From assembly GCF_036077095.1 (NCBI RefSeq), contig NZ_CP107960.1, positions 7,688,001 through 7,752,000 on the forward strand: DNA of 64,000 nucleotides. The letters are read 5' to 3'. Made by a program: the position numbers and the translations under genes. The stretch's first letter is position 1; each line of letters opens with the position of its first letter. Origin of the DNA: Streptomyces sp. NBC_00376. Its GTDB lineage: Bacteria > Actinomycetota > Actinomycetes > Streptomycetales > Streptomycetaceae. Below the pieces are notes generated by a model, which saw only the letters and a list, made by a program, of their open reading frames with translations, was not told the origin of the DNA and did no database searches. Below, in pieces: positions 35,457-44,579 of this stretch.

Positions 35457-38399
35457 GACGGCCCCCGGCCGGGTGGCCCGCTCCAACTCCATCAGCACCG
35501 AGTAGTACTGCTGCCCCGTGGCCCGGTCCATGCCGATCTCGCACATGCGGTTGGCCGAGAGATACGCGTCGTACTCGCGCGCCTTCACCTCGGCGGCCTC
35601 CTTCGCCGTCGCCGAGGCCGTCAGCTCCTTGTGCAGCATGCCCCGGTCGCCGGCGAAGGCGCAGCACCCGGCGTCGTCGGGGATCACGACCTCCTCGGCG
35701 CAGGCCTCCGCGACCGTACGCAACTGCTCCACATCGTCCAGATGCTGCATGGAGCACGTCGGATGCAGGACCGCCGACCCGGTCTTCCGCAGCACCGTCA
35801 GCTCCGGAAGCAGCTCGTCGGCCGCCCAGACCAGGGAGTCGACGATGGTCAGCTCCCGGTGCAACTCCCGGTTGTCATCGGTGAGATACGGCACCACCTC
35901 ATGGGCGATGCCCAGGGTGCACGAAGAGGCGTCGACGACCAGCGGCAGCTTTCCGCCGGCCGTCCAGCCCCAGGCCGCCTCCACGATGCGGTTGGCCATC
36001 ACGGCGTTGCCCTCGTCGTACCCCTTGGAGTGCCAGATCGTCGCGCAGCAGGTCCCCGCGACATCGTCCGGGATCCACACCGGCTTTCCGGCGCGGGCGG
36101 ACACGGCGACGACGGCCTGCGGGAGCGAAGGACCACGATGGCCCTCGGGGCCGCCGAAGATGCGGTTCACACACGCCGGGTAGTAGACGGCGCTCGCCCC
36201 GACGCGGGAGGTCCGCGGCAGCTTCCGGGCGGCGGCGCCGGGAATCTCCGGCAGCCACTCGGGCACCAGATCGGGGCGCACGGCCCTGCGGGCGAGCGCG
36301 GTGATGGTCTCCAGCGGTCCGTCACCGAGCCGGTCACCGATCCGGTCGGCCGCGGCCACCGCGAGCCGCGCCGCCGCCTCCACCGCCTTGAAGTTCTTCG
36401 CCGTGAGCGCCGCGATGCGCTCCTCGCGCGGCGAGTGCCGCCGGTGGCGGAAGTCCTTCATCATCGCGCCGGTGTCGATGCCCACCGGGCAGGCGAGCTT
36501 GCACGTCGAGTCGCCCGCACAGGTGTCGACGGCGTCGTAGCCGTACGCGTCGAGCAACTGGCTCTCCACCGGGGAGCCGTCCGGCTGGCGGAGCATCTCC
36601 CGCCGCAGCACGATCCGCTGGCGCGGGGACGTCGTCAGATCGTGGCTGGGGCAGGTGGGCTCGCAGAAGCCGCACTCGATGCAGGGATCGGCGATCGCCT
36701 CGACCTCGGGGATGGTCTTCAGCCCGCGCAGATGGGCCTTCGGGTCGCGGTCGAGGACGATCCGGGGAGCCAGGATGCCGTCGGGGTCGATGATCTGCTT
36801 GGTGCGCCACATCAGCTCGGTCGCCTTCGGACCCCACTCCAGCTCCAGGAACGGGGCGATGTTGCGGCCGGTGGCGTGCTCGGCCTTCAGGGAGCCGTCG
36901 AAGCGCTCCACCGTCAGCCGGCAGAAGTCTTCCATGAACGCGGCGTACCGGTCGACGTCGGACGGCTTCGCCGCGTCGAAGGCGAGCAGGAAGTGCAGGT
37001 TCCCGTGCGCTGCGTGGCCGGCGACGGCGGCGTCGAAGCCGTGCTGAGCCTGGAGCCCGAGCAACGCCTCGCAGGCCTCGGCCAGCCGGGAGGGCGGCAC
37101 CGCGAAGTCCTCCGTGATCAGCGTCGTACCCGAGGGCCGGGAGCCGCCGACCGCGCTGACGAATGCCTTGCGGGCCTTCCAGTAACCGGAGATGACCTTG
37201 GCTTCGCGGGTGAACGCATTGGTCACCGAGGGGACGGGCGCGACCAGGTCGAGTTCCTCGACGACGGCCGCCGCCGCCCGCTCGTACGCCTCCTGGCCGG
37301 GCTCGTCCGGAGCGCGGAACTCCACCAGCAGTGCCGTGGTCGCCTTGGGCAGTTCGGCCCAGTCCGCCGGTACGCCCTTGACGCTCACCGAGGCACGCAG
37401 CGTATTGCCGTCCATCAGCTCGACGGCGATCGCGCCCGCCTCGTTGAAACGGGGCACGGCGGCGGCCGCCGCGGTGAGGGAAGGGAAGAACAGCAGGGCC
37501 GTGGAGATCCGGCGGTCCAGCGGCAGCGTGTCGAAGACGACCTCGGAGATGAAGCCGAAGGTGCCCTCGGAACCGACCATCAGGCCGCGCAGGATCTGGA
37601 CCGGCGTCGAGCCGTCCAGGAAGGCGTCGAGCCGGTAGCCGTTGGTGTTCTTGATCTCGTACTTGGCCCGGATCCGGGCCGTGAGCTCCGCGTCCGCCTC
37701 GATCTCCGCCTTCAGGGCCAGCAGCCCTTCGCAGAGCCCCGGCTCGGCGCGGGCGAGGTCCTCGTCCGCGGCCGGGTCCGCCGTGTCGACGACGGTGCCG
37801 CTCGGCAGCACGAAGGTGAGTGAGGAGACCGTGCGGTACGAATTACGGGTCGTGCCCGCGGTCATTCCCGAGGCGTTGTTGGCGACGACTCCGCCGATCG
37901 TGCACGCGATCGCGCTGGCCGGGTCGGGGCCCAGCAGCCGGCCGTGCCGGGCGAGGGCGGCGTTGGCCCGCACGACCGTCGTACCCGGGCGGATGCGGGC
38001 CCGCGCTCCGTCGTCCAGCACCTCGATGCCCGCCCAGTGGTGGCGGACGTCGACCAGGATGTCCTCGCCCTGGGCCTGGCCGTTCAGGCTGGTGCCGGCG
38101 GCCCGGAAGACGACCTCGCGGCCCCTGCCGTGCGCGTACGACAGGATCGCCGAGACGTCGTCGATGTCCTGCGGGACCACCACGACCTGGGGGAGGAAAC
38201 GGTAAGGACTGGCGTCGGAGGCGTACTTCACCAGGTCGGAGACCTTCCAGAGCACCTTCTCCGGCCCGAGCAGGGCGATCAGCTCGCCGCGCAGCGGTTC
38301 GGGCGTGCCCGGAGCCTGCCGGTCGGGGACCCGGTCCACGGAGGGCGTGCGCACCGCGTCGGGACGCAGTGCTTCCGGCTTCGGCTCCAGCAATGGCAT
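35448..38399 (-). CDS. FAD-linked oxidase with Fe-S and CCG domains (D-2-hydroxyacid dehydrogenase type)
   Basis: A 983-residue three-part protein. Residues about 40-270 are an FAD-binding PCMH domain ([51 protein letters not shown]). Residues about 270-550 are the FAD-oxidase C-terminal domain with [10 protein letters not shown] and HAAHGNLHF. Residues about 565-640 hold two 4Fe-4S clusters ([13 protein letters not shown] and [14 protein letters not shown]), and the rest has CCG-type heterodisulfide-reductase-like segments ([36 protein letters not shown]). This architecture oxidises D-lactate or D-2-hydroxyglutarate and passes electrons to the membrane chain. ATG at 38399 follows GAGGAG. Monocistronic, with a terminator behind it. 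Confidence 0.9.
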   Translation of the reverse strand: MPLLEPKPEALRPDAVRTPSVDRVPDRQAPGTPEPLRGELIALLGPEKVLWKVSDLVKYASDASPYRFLPQVVVVPQDIDDVSAILSYAHGRGREVVFRAAGTSLNGQAQGEDILVDVRHHWAGIEVLDDGARARIRPGTTVVRANAALARHGRLLGPDPASAIACTIGGVVANNASGMTAGTTRNSYRTVSSLTFVLPSGTVVDTADPAADEDLARAEPGLCEGLLALKAEIEADAELTARIRAKYEIKNTNGYRLDAFLDGSTPVQILRGLMVGSEGTFGFISEVVFDTLPLDRRISTALLFFPSLTAAAAAVPRFNEAGAIAVELMDGNTLRASVSVKGVPADWAELPKATTALLVEFRAPDEPGQEAYERAAAAVVEELDLVAPVPSVTNAFTREAKVISGYWKARKAFVSAVGGSRPSGTTLITEDFAVPPSRLAEACEALLGLQAQHGFDAAVAGHAAHGNLHFLLAFDAAKPSDVDRYAAFMEDFCRLTVERFDGSLKAEHATGRNIAPFLELEWGPKATELMWRTKQIIDPDGILAPRIVLDRDPKAHLRGLKTIPEVEAIADPCIECGFCEPTCPSHDLTTSPRQRIVLRREMLRQPDGSPVESQLLDAYGYDAVDTCAGDSTCKLACPVGIDTGAMMKDFRHRRHSPREERIAALTAKNFKAVEAAARLAVAAADRIGDRLGDGPLETITALARRAVRPDLVPEWLPEIPGAAARKLPRTSRVGASAVYYPACVNRIFGGPEGHRGPSLPQAVVAVSARAGKPVWIPDDVAGTCCATIWHSKGYDEGNAVMANRIVEAAWGWTAGGKLPLVVDASSCTLGIAHEVVPYLTDDNRELHRELTIVDSLVWAADELLPELTVLRKTGSAVLHPTCSMQHLDDVEQLRTVAEACAEEVVIPDDAGCCAFAGDRGMLHKELTASATAKEAAEVKAREYDAYLSANRMCEIGMDRATGQQYYSVLMELERATRPGAVVR

Positions 38400-38472
38400 G
38401 TCGAGGTCTCCTCGGCGGTTCGGTTCGGTACCACGGCGGCGGGCACGCCGCCCGGTGTCCAGGGGGTGTCCG

Positions 38473-38916
38473 TCAGCAACGGCGCTCCGGCATTCCGTTG
38501 ACCAGAGCGGACAGCAGTCCGCCGAGCACCTCGCGCTGATCGGCGGTCAGTGGAGCCAGGATCTCCTCTGCGGCGGCCCGGCGCGCGTCACGCAGCGACC
38601 GGAGGGTGGCGAGTCCCTCCTCGGTGATCTCGATGCGGACCACCCGGCGGCTGTCCGGATCGGGGGCGCGGCGCACCCGTCCGCTCGCCTCCAGGCCGTC
38701 GACCAGGGTGGTCACGGCGCGCGGGACGACATCCAGGCGCTGTGCGAGATCGGCCATCCGGGGCGGGCCGTCGTAATGCGCGACGGTGCGCAGCAGCCGG
38801 AACTGCGCGGGCGTGATGCCGATCGGCTCCAGCTGGCGGCTCTGAATCCGCTGGAGCCTGCGGGTCACCCGCAGCAACTGCTCGGCGAGCACGCCGTCGG
38901 CGTCGGAGGAGTCCAT
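38473..38916 (-). CDS. MarR family transcriptional regulator
   Basis: A 147-residue winged-helix regulator. Seen: GITPAQFRLLRTVAHYDGPPRMADLAQRLDVVPRAVTTLVDGLEASGRVRRAPDPDSRRVVRIEITEEG, the complete wing-helix signature with the DxRxxxxxLT-like DPDSRRVVRIEIT segment. It is divergent from an ABC exporter gene and separated by palindromic sites, so it most likely represses that exporter and itself and is released by a small molecule. ATG at 38916 has little SD, so the transcript may be leaderless. Confidence 0.92.
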   Translation of the reverse strand: MDSSDADGVLAEQLLRVTRRLQRIQSRQLEPIGITPAQFRLLRTVAHYDGPPRMADLAQRLDVVPRAVTTLVDGLEASGRVRRAPDPDSRRVVRIEITEEGLATLRSLRDARRAAAEEILAPLTADQREVLGGLLSALVNGMPERRC

Positions 38917-38921
38917 GATGG

Positions 38922-38975
38922 GAACAATATCAGGACCTTGTTCATTGTGAGCATAGGTAACAATGAGCTATGCTC
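38922..38975. promoter_or_regulatory. Three interleaved palindromes between marR and the ABC exporter gene
   Basis: GAACAA/TTGTTC (38922-38943), TCATTGT/ACAATGA (38942-38966) and GAGCATAG/CTATGCTC (38949-38975) are perfect inverted repeats that overlap one another. The region is AT-rich for this genome and starts six bases from the marR ATG. MarR proteins bind such palindromes with arms of about this length, so one or two are probably operators and the whole covers a divergent promoter. Confidence 0.6.
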
Positions 38976-39063
38976 TCAAAAATCGGCTCGCCCGCGCCCT
39001 CGCCCGGTCCCCCGATCGAGCCCCGCCCGGGTCACAGCCGTCGCACGCCCGACGAAGGAGCCC

Positions 39064-40869
39064 ATGAAACCCGACGTGATCAACTGGACACCCCCGCCGC
39101 GGGACGAGAGCCGTCCGCCCGCCGAGGTGCGCCGCATCCTGCGCCTCTTCCGTCCCTACCGAGGCCGGCTGGCGCTGGTCGGCCTGCTCGTCGGCGCCTC
39201 GTCACTGGTGTCGGTCGCCTCCCCGTTCCTGCTGCGCGAGATCCTGGACACGGCCATTCCCCAGGGGCGTACGGGACTGCTGTCCCTGCTCGCCCTCGGC
39301 ATGATCCTCACCGCCGTGACGACGAGCGTCTTCGGCGTGCTGCAGACCCTGATCTCCACCACGGTCGGCCAGCGCGTCATGCACGACCTGCGCACCGCCG
39401 TCTACGCCCAGTTGCAGCGGATGCCGCTCGCCTTCTTCACCCGGACCCGCACCGGCGAGGTCCAGTCCCGCATCGCCAACGACATCGGCGGCATGCAGGC
39501 GACCGTCACCTCCACGGCCACGTCACTGGTCTCCAATCTCACCGCGGTCACAGCCACGGTCGTCGCCATGCTGGCCCTCGACTGGCGGCTCACCCTGGTC
39601 TCGCTCCTGCTGCTGCCGGTCTTCGTCTGGATCAGCCGCCGGGTCGGCCGTGAGCGCAAGAAGATCACCACCCGGCGCCAGAAGCAGATGGCCGCGATGG
39701 CGGCCACGGTGACCGAGTCGCTCTCCGTCAGCGGCATCCTGCTTGGCCGGACCATGGGTCGCTCGGACTCCCTCACCAAGGGCTTCGCCGAGGAGTCCGA
39801 GAAGCTCGTCGACCTCGAAGTGCGCTCCAGCATGGCCGGGCGGTGGCGGATGTCCACGATCGGCATCGTCATGGCCGCAATGCCCGCGGTCATCTACTGG
39901 GCGGCGGGCCTCGCCCTGCAGCCCGGCGGACCCGCCGTCTCCATCGGCACGCTCGTCGCCTTCGTCTCGCTCCAGCAGGGCCTCTTCCGGCCCGCCGTGA
40001 GCCTTCTCTCCACCGGTGTGGAGATGCAGACGTCCCTCGCGCTCTTCCAGCGGATCTTCGAGTACCTCGACCTCGAAGTGGACATCACCGAGCCCGAGAA
40101 CCCGGTCCGGCTGAAGAGCATCCGCGGCGAGATCCGCTTCGAGGACGTCGATTTCAGCTACGACGAGAAGAGCGGGCCGACCCTCAGCGGCATCGATGTG
40201 ATCGTCCCGGCCGGCGGCAGCCTGGCGGTCGTCGGTCCGACCGGATCCGGCAAGTCCACGCTCAGCTATCTGGTGCCCAGGCTCTACGACGTCACCGGCG
40301 GCCGGGTCACGCTCGACGGGGTCGACGTACGCGATCTCGATTTCGACACCCTGGCCAGAGCCGTGGGTGTGGTCTCCCAGGAGACCTACCTCTTCCATGC
40401 CTCGGTCGCCGACAATCTGCGCTTCGCAAAGCCGGACGCGACCGACGCCGAGATCGAGGCGGCGGCCCGTGCGGCACAGATCCACGACCACATCGCCTCA
40501 CTGCCCGACGGCTACGACACCCTCGTCGGTGAACGCGGCTACCGCTTCTCCGGCGGTGAGAAGCAGCGCCTCGCCATCGCCCGCACGATCCTGCGCGACC
40601 CGCCGGTCCTGGTGCTCGACGAGGCGACGAGCGCCCTCGACACCCGTACGGAATTCGCCGTGCAGGAAGCCATCGACGCGCTCTCCGAGGGGCGCACCAC
40701 CATCACCATCGCGCACCGGCTCTCCACCGTCCGTGACGCGGACCAGATCGTCGTCCTGGACCACGGCCGGACCGCCGAGCGCGGCAGCCACGAGGAGCTG
40801 CTCCAGCAGGACGGCCGCTATGCCGCGCTGGTCCGGCGGGACACCCAACTGGCTCCCGCGGCAGGCTGA
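39064..40869 (+). CDS. Homodimeric-type ABC exporter (permease and ATPase fused)
   Basis: A 601-residue full half-transporter. Six helices (about 35-325) with RMPLAFFTRTRTGEVQSRIANDI near the second cytoplasmic loop; ATPase domain with Walker A GPTGSGKST, signature FSGGEKQRLAIARTIL, Walker [12 protein letters not shown] and H-loop AHRLS. All sites are intact, so it should work as a homodimer, likely exporting a drug or lipid-like compound. ATG at 39064 follows GAAGGAG. It is divergent from a MarR gene with palindromic sites between, which suggests inducible efflux. Confidence 0.93.
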   Translation: MKPDVINWTPPPRDESRPPAEVRRILRLFRPYRGRLALVGLLVGASSLVSVASPFLLREILDTAIPQGRTGLLSLLALGMILTAVTTSVFGVLQTLISTTVGQRVMHDLRTAVYAQLQRMPLAFFTRTRTGEVQSRIANDIGGMQATVTSTATSLVSNLTAVTATVVAMLALDWRLTLVSLLLLPVFVWISRRVGRERKKITTRRQKQMAAMAATVTESLSVSGILLGRTMGRSDSLTKGFAEESEKLVDLEVRSSMAGRWRMSTIGIVMAAMPAVIYWAAGLALQPGGPAVSIGTLVAFVSLQQGLFRPAVSLLSTGVEMQTSLALFQRIFEYLDLEVDITEPENPVRLKSIRGEIRFEDVDFSYDEKSGPTLSGIDVIVPAGGSLAVVGPTGSGKSTLSYLVPRLYDVTGGRVTLDGVDVRDLDFDTLARAVGVVSQETYLFHASVADNLRFAKPDATDAEIEAAARAAQIHDHIASLPDGYDTLVGERGYRFSGGEKQRLAIARTILRDPPVLVLDEATSALDTRTEFAVQEAIDALSEGRTTITIAHRLSTVRDADQIVVLDHGRTAERGSHEELLQQDGRYAALVRRDTQLAPAAG

Positions 40870-40908
40870 TCGACGAGACCGGGCGTGCCGTCGGGCCGCA
40901 CACGCGGC

Positions 40909-40946
40909 GACGCCGCCGCTCCCGTGGGACGGGGAGCGACGGCGCC
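40909..40946. terminator. Hairpin between the ABC exporter and the 19-codon gene
   Basis: Arms from GACGCCGCCGCTCCC and GGGGAGCGACGGCGCC form about a 14-pair stem with two G-U/mismatch positions around a 7-base loop. It starts 40 bases past the ABC stop, and lies between convergent genes (the small peptide gene ends at 40961). Confidence 0.5.
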
Positions 40947-40960
40947 GGGCGGAGCAATGG

Positions 40961-41020
40961 TCAGACGAGCCAACCCACGAAGTGGACGATGCCGGCGAGC
41001 AGGTTGGTGAGGAAGTTCAT
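40961..41020 (-). CDS. 19-residue hydrophobic peptide gene
   Basis: A gene too short for usual calling. Its product is MNFLTNLLAGIVHFVGWLV, almost all hydrophobic, one membrane-spanning helix or amphipathic peptide. The strong SD AAGGAG lies eight bases before ATG. The upstream region on the minus strand (to about 41140) has AT-richer segments suitable for a promoter. The ordered mix of hydrophobic and aromatic residues, strong SD and stop support a real gene. I cannot name a family; it resembles other very small membrane peptides of actinobacteria. It could be toxin-like or a membrane-protein regulator. Confidence 0.55.
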   Translation of the reverse strand: MNFLTNLLAGIVHFVGWLV

Positions 41021-41250
41021 TTGGTGCTTCTCCTTGTGCGTATTGCAAATCTGGGACAGCACAATCGCGGTCTGCAGCCCGTCGCTTGCGCCCTGTAATC
41101 ATCCTGCGCCGCAGCGGAGTTGAGCAACTAATCCCGGAACGATCACGCGTTCCAGCGAACACCCGATCCCCTGTTCGTGTGTTCCATTCATGAACCGCGG
41201 GGCTCGTGTCGGCAGGGACCCGGTTCCGGACGGCGGGATAGCGTGCCCGC

Positions 41251-42099
41251 ATGGTGAACGAACCCCCGGACACCCCACCCCGTCGCACTCTCCGTCCGAC
41301 CTGGCGCGGCCGTCTGGTCCTGTTCATCGGAGTCGTCCTCGTCCTGGTCGTGGCAGCGGCAGTGCTCGTACCGCTGCTGACGCGAGGGCCGAAGGTCGAG
41401 CAGGCGCGCTCGCTCGTCATCCCCGAGGGATGGCGGGCCTCCCAGGTGTACGCGGCGGTCGACAAGTCCCTCGATGTCGAGCCCGGGACCACCGAGAAGG
41501 CCGCCGCCACGACGGACCTGCCGCTCCCGGCCGCGGCGAAGGGCAACCCCGAGGGCTACCTCTTCCCGGCGACGTACCCCGTCACCTCCGCCACGACCCC
41601 GCAGAGCCTGCTCCGGTACATGGCCGACACCGCGGTCGAACGATTCGGCGCGGACCACATCGCCGAGGGCGCGCAGCGCAACGGCGTATCGGTGTACCAG
41701 ACGGTGACGATCGCGAGCATCGTGCAGGCCGAGGCGGACACCGTGGCCGACATGGGCAAGGTCGCCAGAGTGATCTACAACCGGCTGGACCGGGGCATGC
41801 CGCTCCAGATGGATTCCACACTCAACTACGCGCTGAACCGCAGCACTCTGCACACCACCACGGGCGATACGAAGATCGACAGTCCGTACAACAGCTACGA
41901 GCGCGAGGGGCTGCCTCCCACGCCCATCGGGAACCCGGGGGAGCAGGCGATGACGGCAACGATCGCCCCCACTCCCGGAGCATGGCTGTACTTCGTCACG
42001 GTCGCGCCGGGGGACACCCGATTCACCAGCAGCTACACGGAACAGCAGAGAAACGTGGCGGAGTTCAACCGCAATCGCCGCAGCGCATCCCCCCGCTGA
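41251..42099 (+). CDS. Endolytic transglycosylase MltG-like protein
   Basis: A 282-residue protein with a cytoplasmic N-terminus, one membrane segment (about 25-46, LVLFIGVVLVLVVAAAVLVPLL) and a YceG/MltG catalytic region. The motifs TIASIVQAEADTVADMGKVARVIYNRLDRGMPLQMDSTLNYAL and SPYNSYEREGLPPTPIGNPG match the family; the Glu in IVQAE corresponds to the catalytic residue. MltG cleaves nascent peptidoglycan and helps set glycan length. Its N-terminal LysM-like region seems reduced, and it is shorter than usual family members (about 340-600). It may be a paralogue of the main MltG. ATG at 41251 follows no strong SD. Confidence 0.78.
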   Translation: MVNEPPDTPPRRTLRPTWRGRLVLFIGVVLVLVVAAAVLVPLLTRGPKVEQARSLVIPEGWRASQVYAAVDKSLDVEPGTTEKAAATTDLPLPAAAKGNPEGYLFPATYPVTSATTPQSLLRYMADTAVERFGADHIAEGAQRNGVSVYQTVTIASIVQAEADTVADMGKVARVIYNRLDRGMPLQMDSTLNYALNRSTLHTTTGDTKIDSPYNSYEREGLPPTPIGNPGEQAMTATIAPTPGAWLYFVTVAPGDTRFTSSYTEQQRNVAEFNRNRRSASPR

Positions 42100-42146
42100 G
42101 CCCCCGCAACCGTCGCAACGCGTTCGCCCGCTGAGCCCTTGCCCCG

Positions 42147-43271
42147 TCACACCGCGGCGGGCGTGAACACCTCGTCGGCGTCCGCCGCCGTGTCCTTCTC
42201 GTCCAGCAGCCGGCCGATCGCACGCACCGCGGCCCGTCCCGCCCGATTGGCGCCGATCGTGCTGGCGGACGGCCCGTACCCGACGAGGTGGACGCGTGCG
42301 TCCCGGACCGCCCGGGTGCCCTCGACCCGGATGCCGCCGCCCGGCTCGCGCAGCTTCAGCGGCGCGAGATGGTCGATGGCGGCCCGGAATCCGGTGGCCC
42401 AGAGGATGACGTCCGCCTCGACCGTCCGCCCGTCGTCCCAAGCCACCCCGCTCGGAGTGATCCGGTCGAACATCGGCAGCCGGTCCAGCACCCCCGTCTC
42501 ACGGGCCCGCCGCACCGCGTCGGTGAGCGGCAGCCCGGTCACGGACACCACACTCTGCGGCGGCAGCCCGCGCCGCACCCGCTCCTCGACCAATGCCACC
42601 GCGGCCCGCCCCCGGTCCGCGTCGAAGGGGCCGTCCCGGAAGACCGGCGGCCGCCGCGTCACCCAGTACGTCTCGGCCGCCACCTCGGCGATCTCCATCA
42701 GATGCTGCGTCCCCGAGGCCCCGCCGCCGACCACCACCACACGCTGCCCGGCGAACTCCGCCGGACCCGGGTAGTTCGCGGTGTGCAACTGCCGCCCCAG
42801 GAAGCTCTCCTGGCCCGGATAGCGCGGCCAGAACGGCCGGTCCCAGGTGCCGGTGGCGTTGATCAGGGCACGGGCGGCGTACGTACCCTCGGAGCTCTCG
42901 ACGAGCAGCCGCCCGCCGGCGCCCTCGCGTACCGCGCTCACCTCCACGGGCCGGTGGACCCGCAGGTCGAAGGTGCGCTCGTATTCGGCGAAGTACTCAC
43001 CGATCACCTCGGAGGAGGGCCGGCGGTCGTCCGCTCCGGTGAGCTCCATGCCGGGCAGCGCGTGCATGCCGTGGACCTTGCCGTAGGTGAGCGAGGGCCA
43101 GCGGAACTGCCAGGCCCCACCGGGGTGCGGGGCATGGTCGAGCACGACGAAGTCGCGATCGGGCGCCAGGCCGGCGCGGCGCAGATGGTAGGCGCCGGAC
43201 AGACCTGCCTGTCCGGCGCCGATCACGACGACATCGACCTCGCGTGCTGCGGCCACCCCAGAGTTGTTCAC
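42147..43271 (-). CDS. FAD-dependent oxidoreductase, flavin monooxygenase-like
   Basis: A 374-residue two-dinucleotide-fold flavoprotein. The FAD motif VVIGAGQAGLSGAYHL (about 15-30) and the NAD(P)H motif VVVVGGGASGTQHLMEI (about 172-188) are clear; between them is ALINATGTWDRPFWPRYPG, like the ATG region of class B monooxygenases. It ends with LVGYGPSASTIGANRAGR. It lies downstream of the ssu genes, 99 bases after ssuD, on the same strand, and may be the last gene of the sulfonate operon. The substrate is unknown; oxygenation of an organosulfur compound is only a contextual guess. Confidence 0.82.
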   Translation of the reverse strand: MNNSGVAAAREVDVVVIGAGQAGLSGAYHLRRAGLAPDRDFVVLDHAPHPGGAWQFRWPSLTYGKVHGMHALPGMELTGADDRRPSSEVIGEYFAEYERTFDLRVHRPVEVSAVREGAGGRLLVESSEGTYAARALINATGTWDRPFWPRYPGQESFLGRQLHTANYPGPAEFAGQRVVVVGGGASGTQHLMEIAEVAAETYWVTRRPPVFRDGPFDADRGRAAVALVEERVRRGLPPQSVVSVTGLPLTDAVRRARETGVLDRLPMFDRITPSGVAWDDGRTVEADVILWATGFRAAIDHLAPLKLREPGGGIRVEGTRAVRDARVHLVGYGPSASTIGANRAGRAAVRAIGRLLDEKDTAADADEVFTPAAV

Positions 43272-43370
43272 GCTTCTACCAACCCTGTCGTGGTCCAGGA
43301 TCTTCCCGATCGGCCCGGCCCCGGGGCTTCCCCTGCCGGTCGACGGGCCGGTCCGCTGGCCGCCGCCCGG

Positions 43371-44579
43371 TCAGCGGCCCCCGGCGAGCAGCAGCGGCGC
43401 CCCGCCCGGCGCCGACGCCGGCCGGCCGTTCGCGGCAGGCACCCCGAGCAACGGCGACGCCGGTACGGTCGACAGCAGGCCGCGCGCCGCCAGCTCGGGC
43501 GTCACGCCCTCGCCGAACCAGTACGCCTCCTCCAGATGCGGGTAGCCGGATAGCACGAAGTGCTCCACACCCAGCGCGTGGTACTCCTCGATCCGGTCGG
43601 CTACCTCCGCATGACTGCCCACCAGCGCGGTTCCGGCACCGCCCCGCACCAGCCCGACGCCCGCCCACAGGTTCGGCGAGATCTCCAGCTTGTCGCGCGA
43701 GCCGCCGTGCAGCGCCAGCATCCGCTGCTGCCCGACCGACTCGCTCCGCCCCAGCGCCTGCTGGGCGGCCGCGATCGTCCCGGCATCGAGATCGCCCAGC
43801 AGCCGGTCGGCCGTCGCCCATGCCTCGCGCGAGGAGTCGCGCGAGATCGTGTGCAGCCGGATGCCGAAGCGGACCGTACGGCCCTGCTCCTCGGCCAGGC
43901 CGCGGATCCAGTCGATCTTCTCCTTCACGGCGGCCGGCGGCTCGCCCCAGGCCAGATAGACATCGGCATGGGCGGCGGCCACCGGGCCCGCCGTCGCCGA
44001 CGACCCGCCGAAGAAGATGTCCGGCAGCGGGTCCGGCGGCAGCGCGGTCAGCCCGCCCTCCACCTGGTAGTGCTCACCCTCGAAGTCGAAGGGCCGCCCG
44101 CTCCACGCGCCCCGCACCACCGACAGGAACTCCGCGGTCCGCGCGTACCGCCGGTCGTGGTCCAGGTGGTCACCGAACCGCCGCTGCTCCGTCGAGTCGC
44201 CACCCGTGACGACGTTGAGCAGCAGCCGCCCCCGGGTGATCCGCTGATAGGTCGCCGCCATCTGCGCGGCGAGCACCGGTGAGATCACCCCCGGCCGGAA
44301 CGCCACCAGGAACTTCAGCCGTTCGGTGTGCTGGGCCAGGGCCACCGTCGTCAGACAGGCGTCCTCGCACCAGGTCTCGGTGGGCGTCAGCACGGCCTCG
44401 AAGCCCAACTGCTCGGCTGCCTTGGCGATCTGCGCCAGGTACTCGATGTCGGGGGCGCGCACTCCGCTCACCGGAGTGATCCGGTCCCGCTTGATTCCGC
44501 CGTCGGTGTACGCGTGCCGGTCGACGAGCGTACGCCCGTCACCACCGGTGGGCAGGAACCAGTGCAGATGAACATTCAT
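43371..44579 (-). CDS. ssuD: Alkanesulfonate monooxygenase, LLM-class flavin-dependent
   Basis: A 402-residue luciferase-like TIM-barrel enzyme. It uses reduced FMN and oxygen to split C-S bonds, releasing sulfite from alkanesulfonates. Seen: HWFLPTGGDGR, GFEAVLTPTETWCEDACLTTVAL, LLLNVVTGGDSTEQRRFGDHLDHDRRY, DIFFGGSSATAGPVAA and GEPPAAVKEKIDWIRGLAEEQGR, all typical of SsuD. The C-terminal YPHLEEAYWFGEGVTPEL is also family-like. It needs an FMN reductase, none of which is visible here. Its start overlaps the end of ssuA by four bases (ATGA), so translation is coupled. It belongs to the ssu operon for sulfur scavenging. Confidence 0.92.
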   Translation of the reverse strand: MNVHLHWFLPTGGDGRTLVDRHAYTDGGIKRDRITPVSGVRAPDIEYLAQIAKAAEQLGFEAVLTPTETWCEDACLTTVALAQHTERLKFLVAFRPGVISPVLAAQMAATYQRITRGRLLLNVVTGGDSTEQRRFGDHLDHDRRYARTAEFLSVVRGAWSGRPFDFEGEHYQVEGGLTALPPDPLPDIFFGGSSATAGPVAAAHADVYLAWGEPPAAVKEKIDWIRGLAEEQGRTVRFGIRLHTISRDSSREAWATADRLLGDLDAGTIAAAQQALGRSESVGQQRMLALHGGSRDKLEISPNLWAGVGLVRGGAGTALVGSHAEVADRIEEYHALGVEHFVLSGYPHLEEAYWFGEGVTPELAARGLLSTVPASPLLGVPAANGRPASAPGGAPLLLAGGR

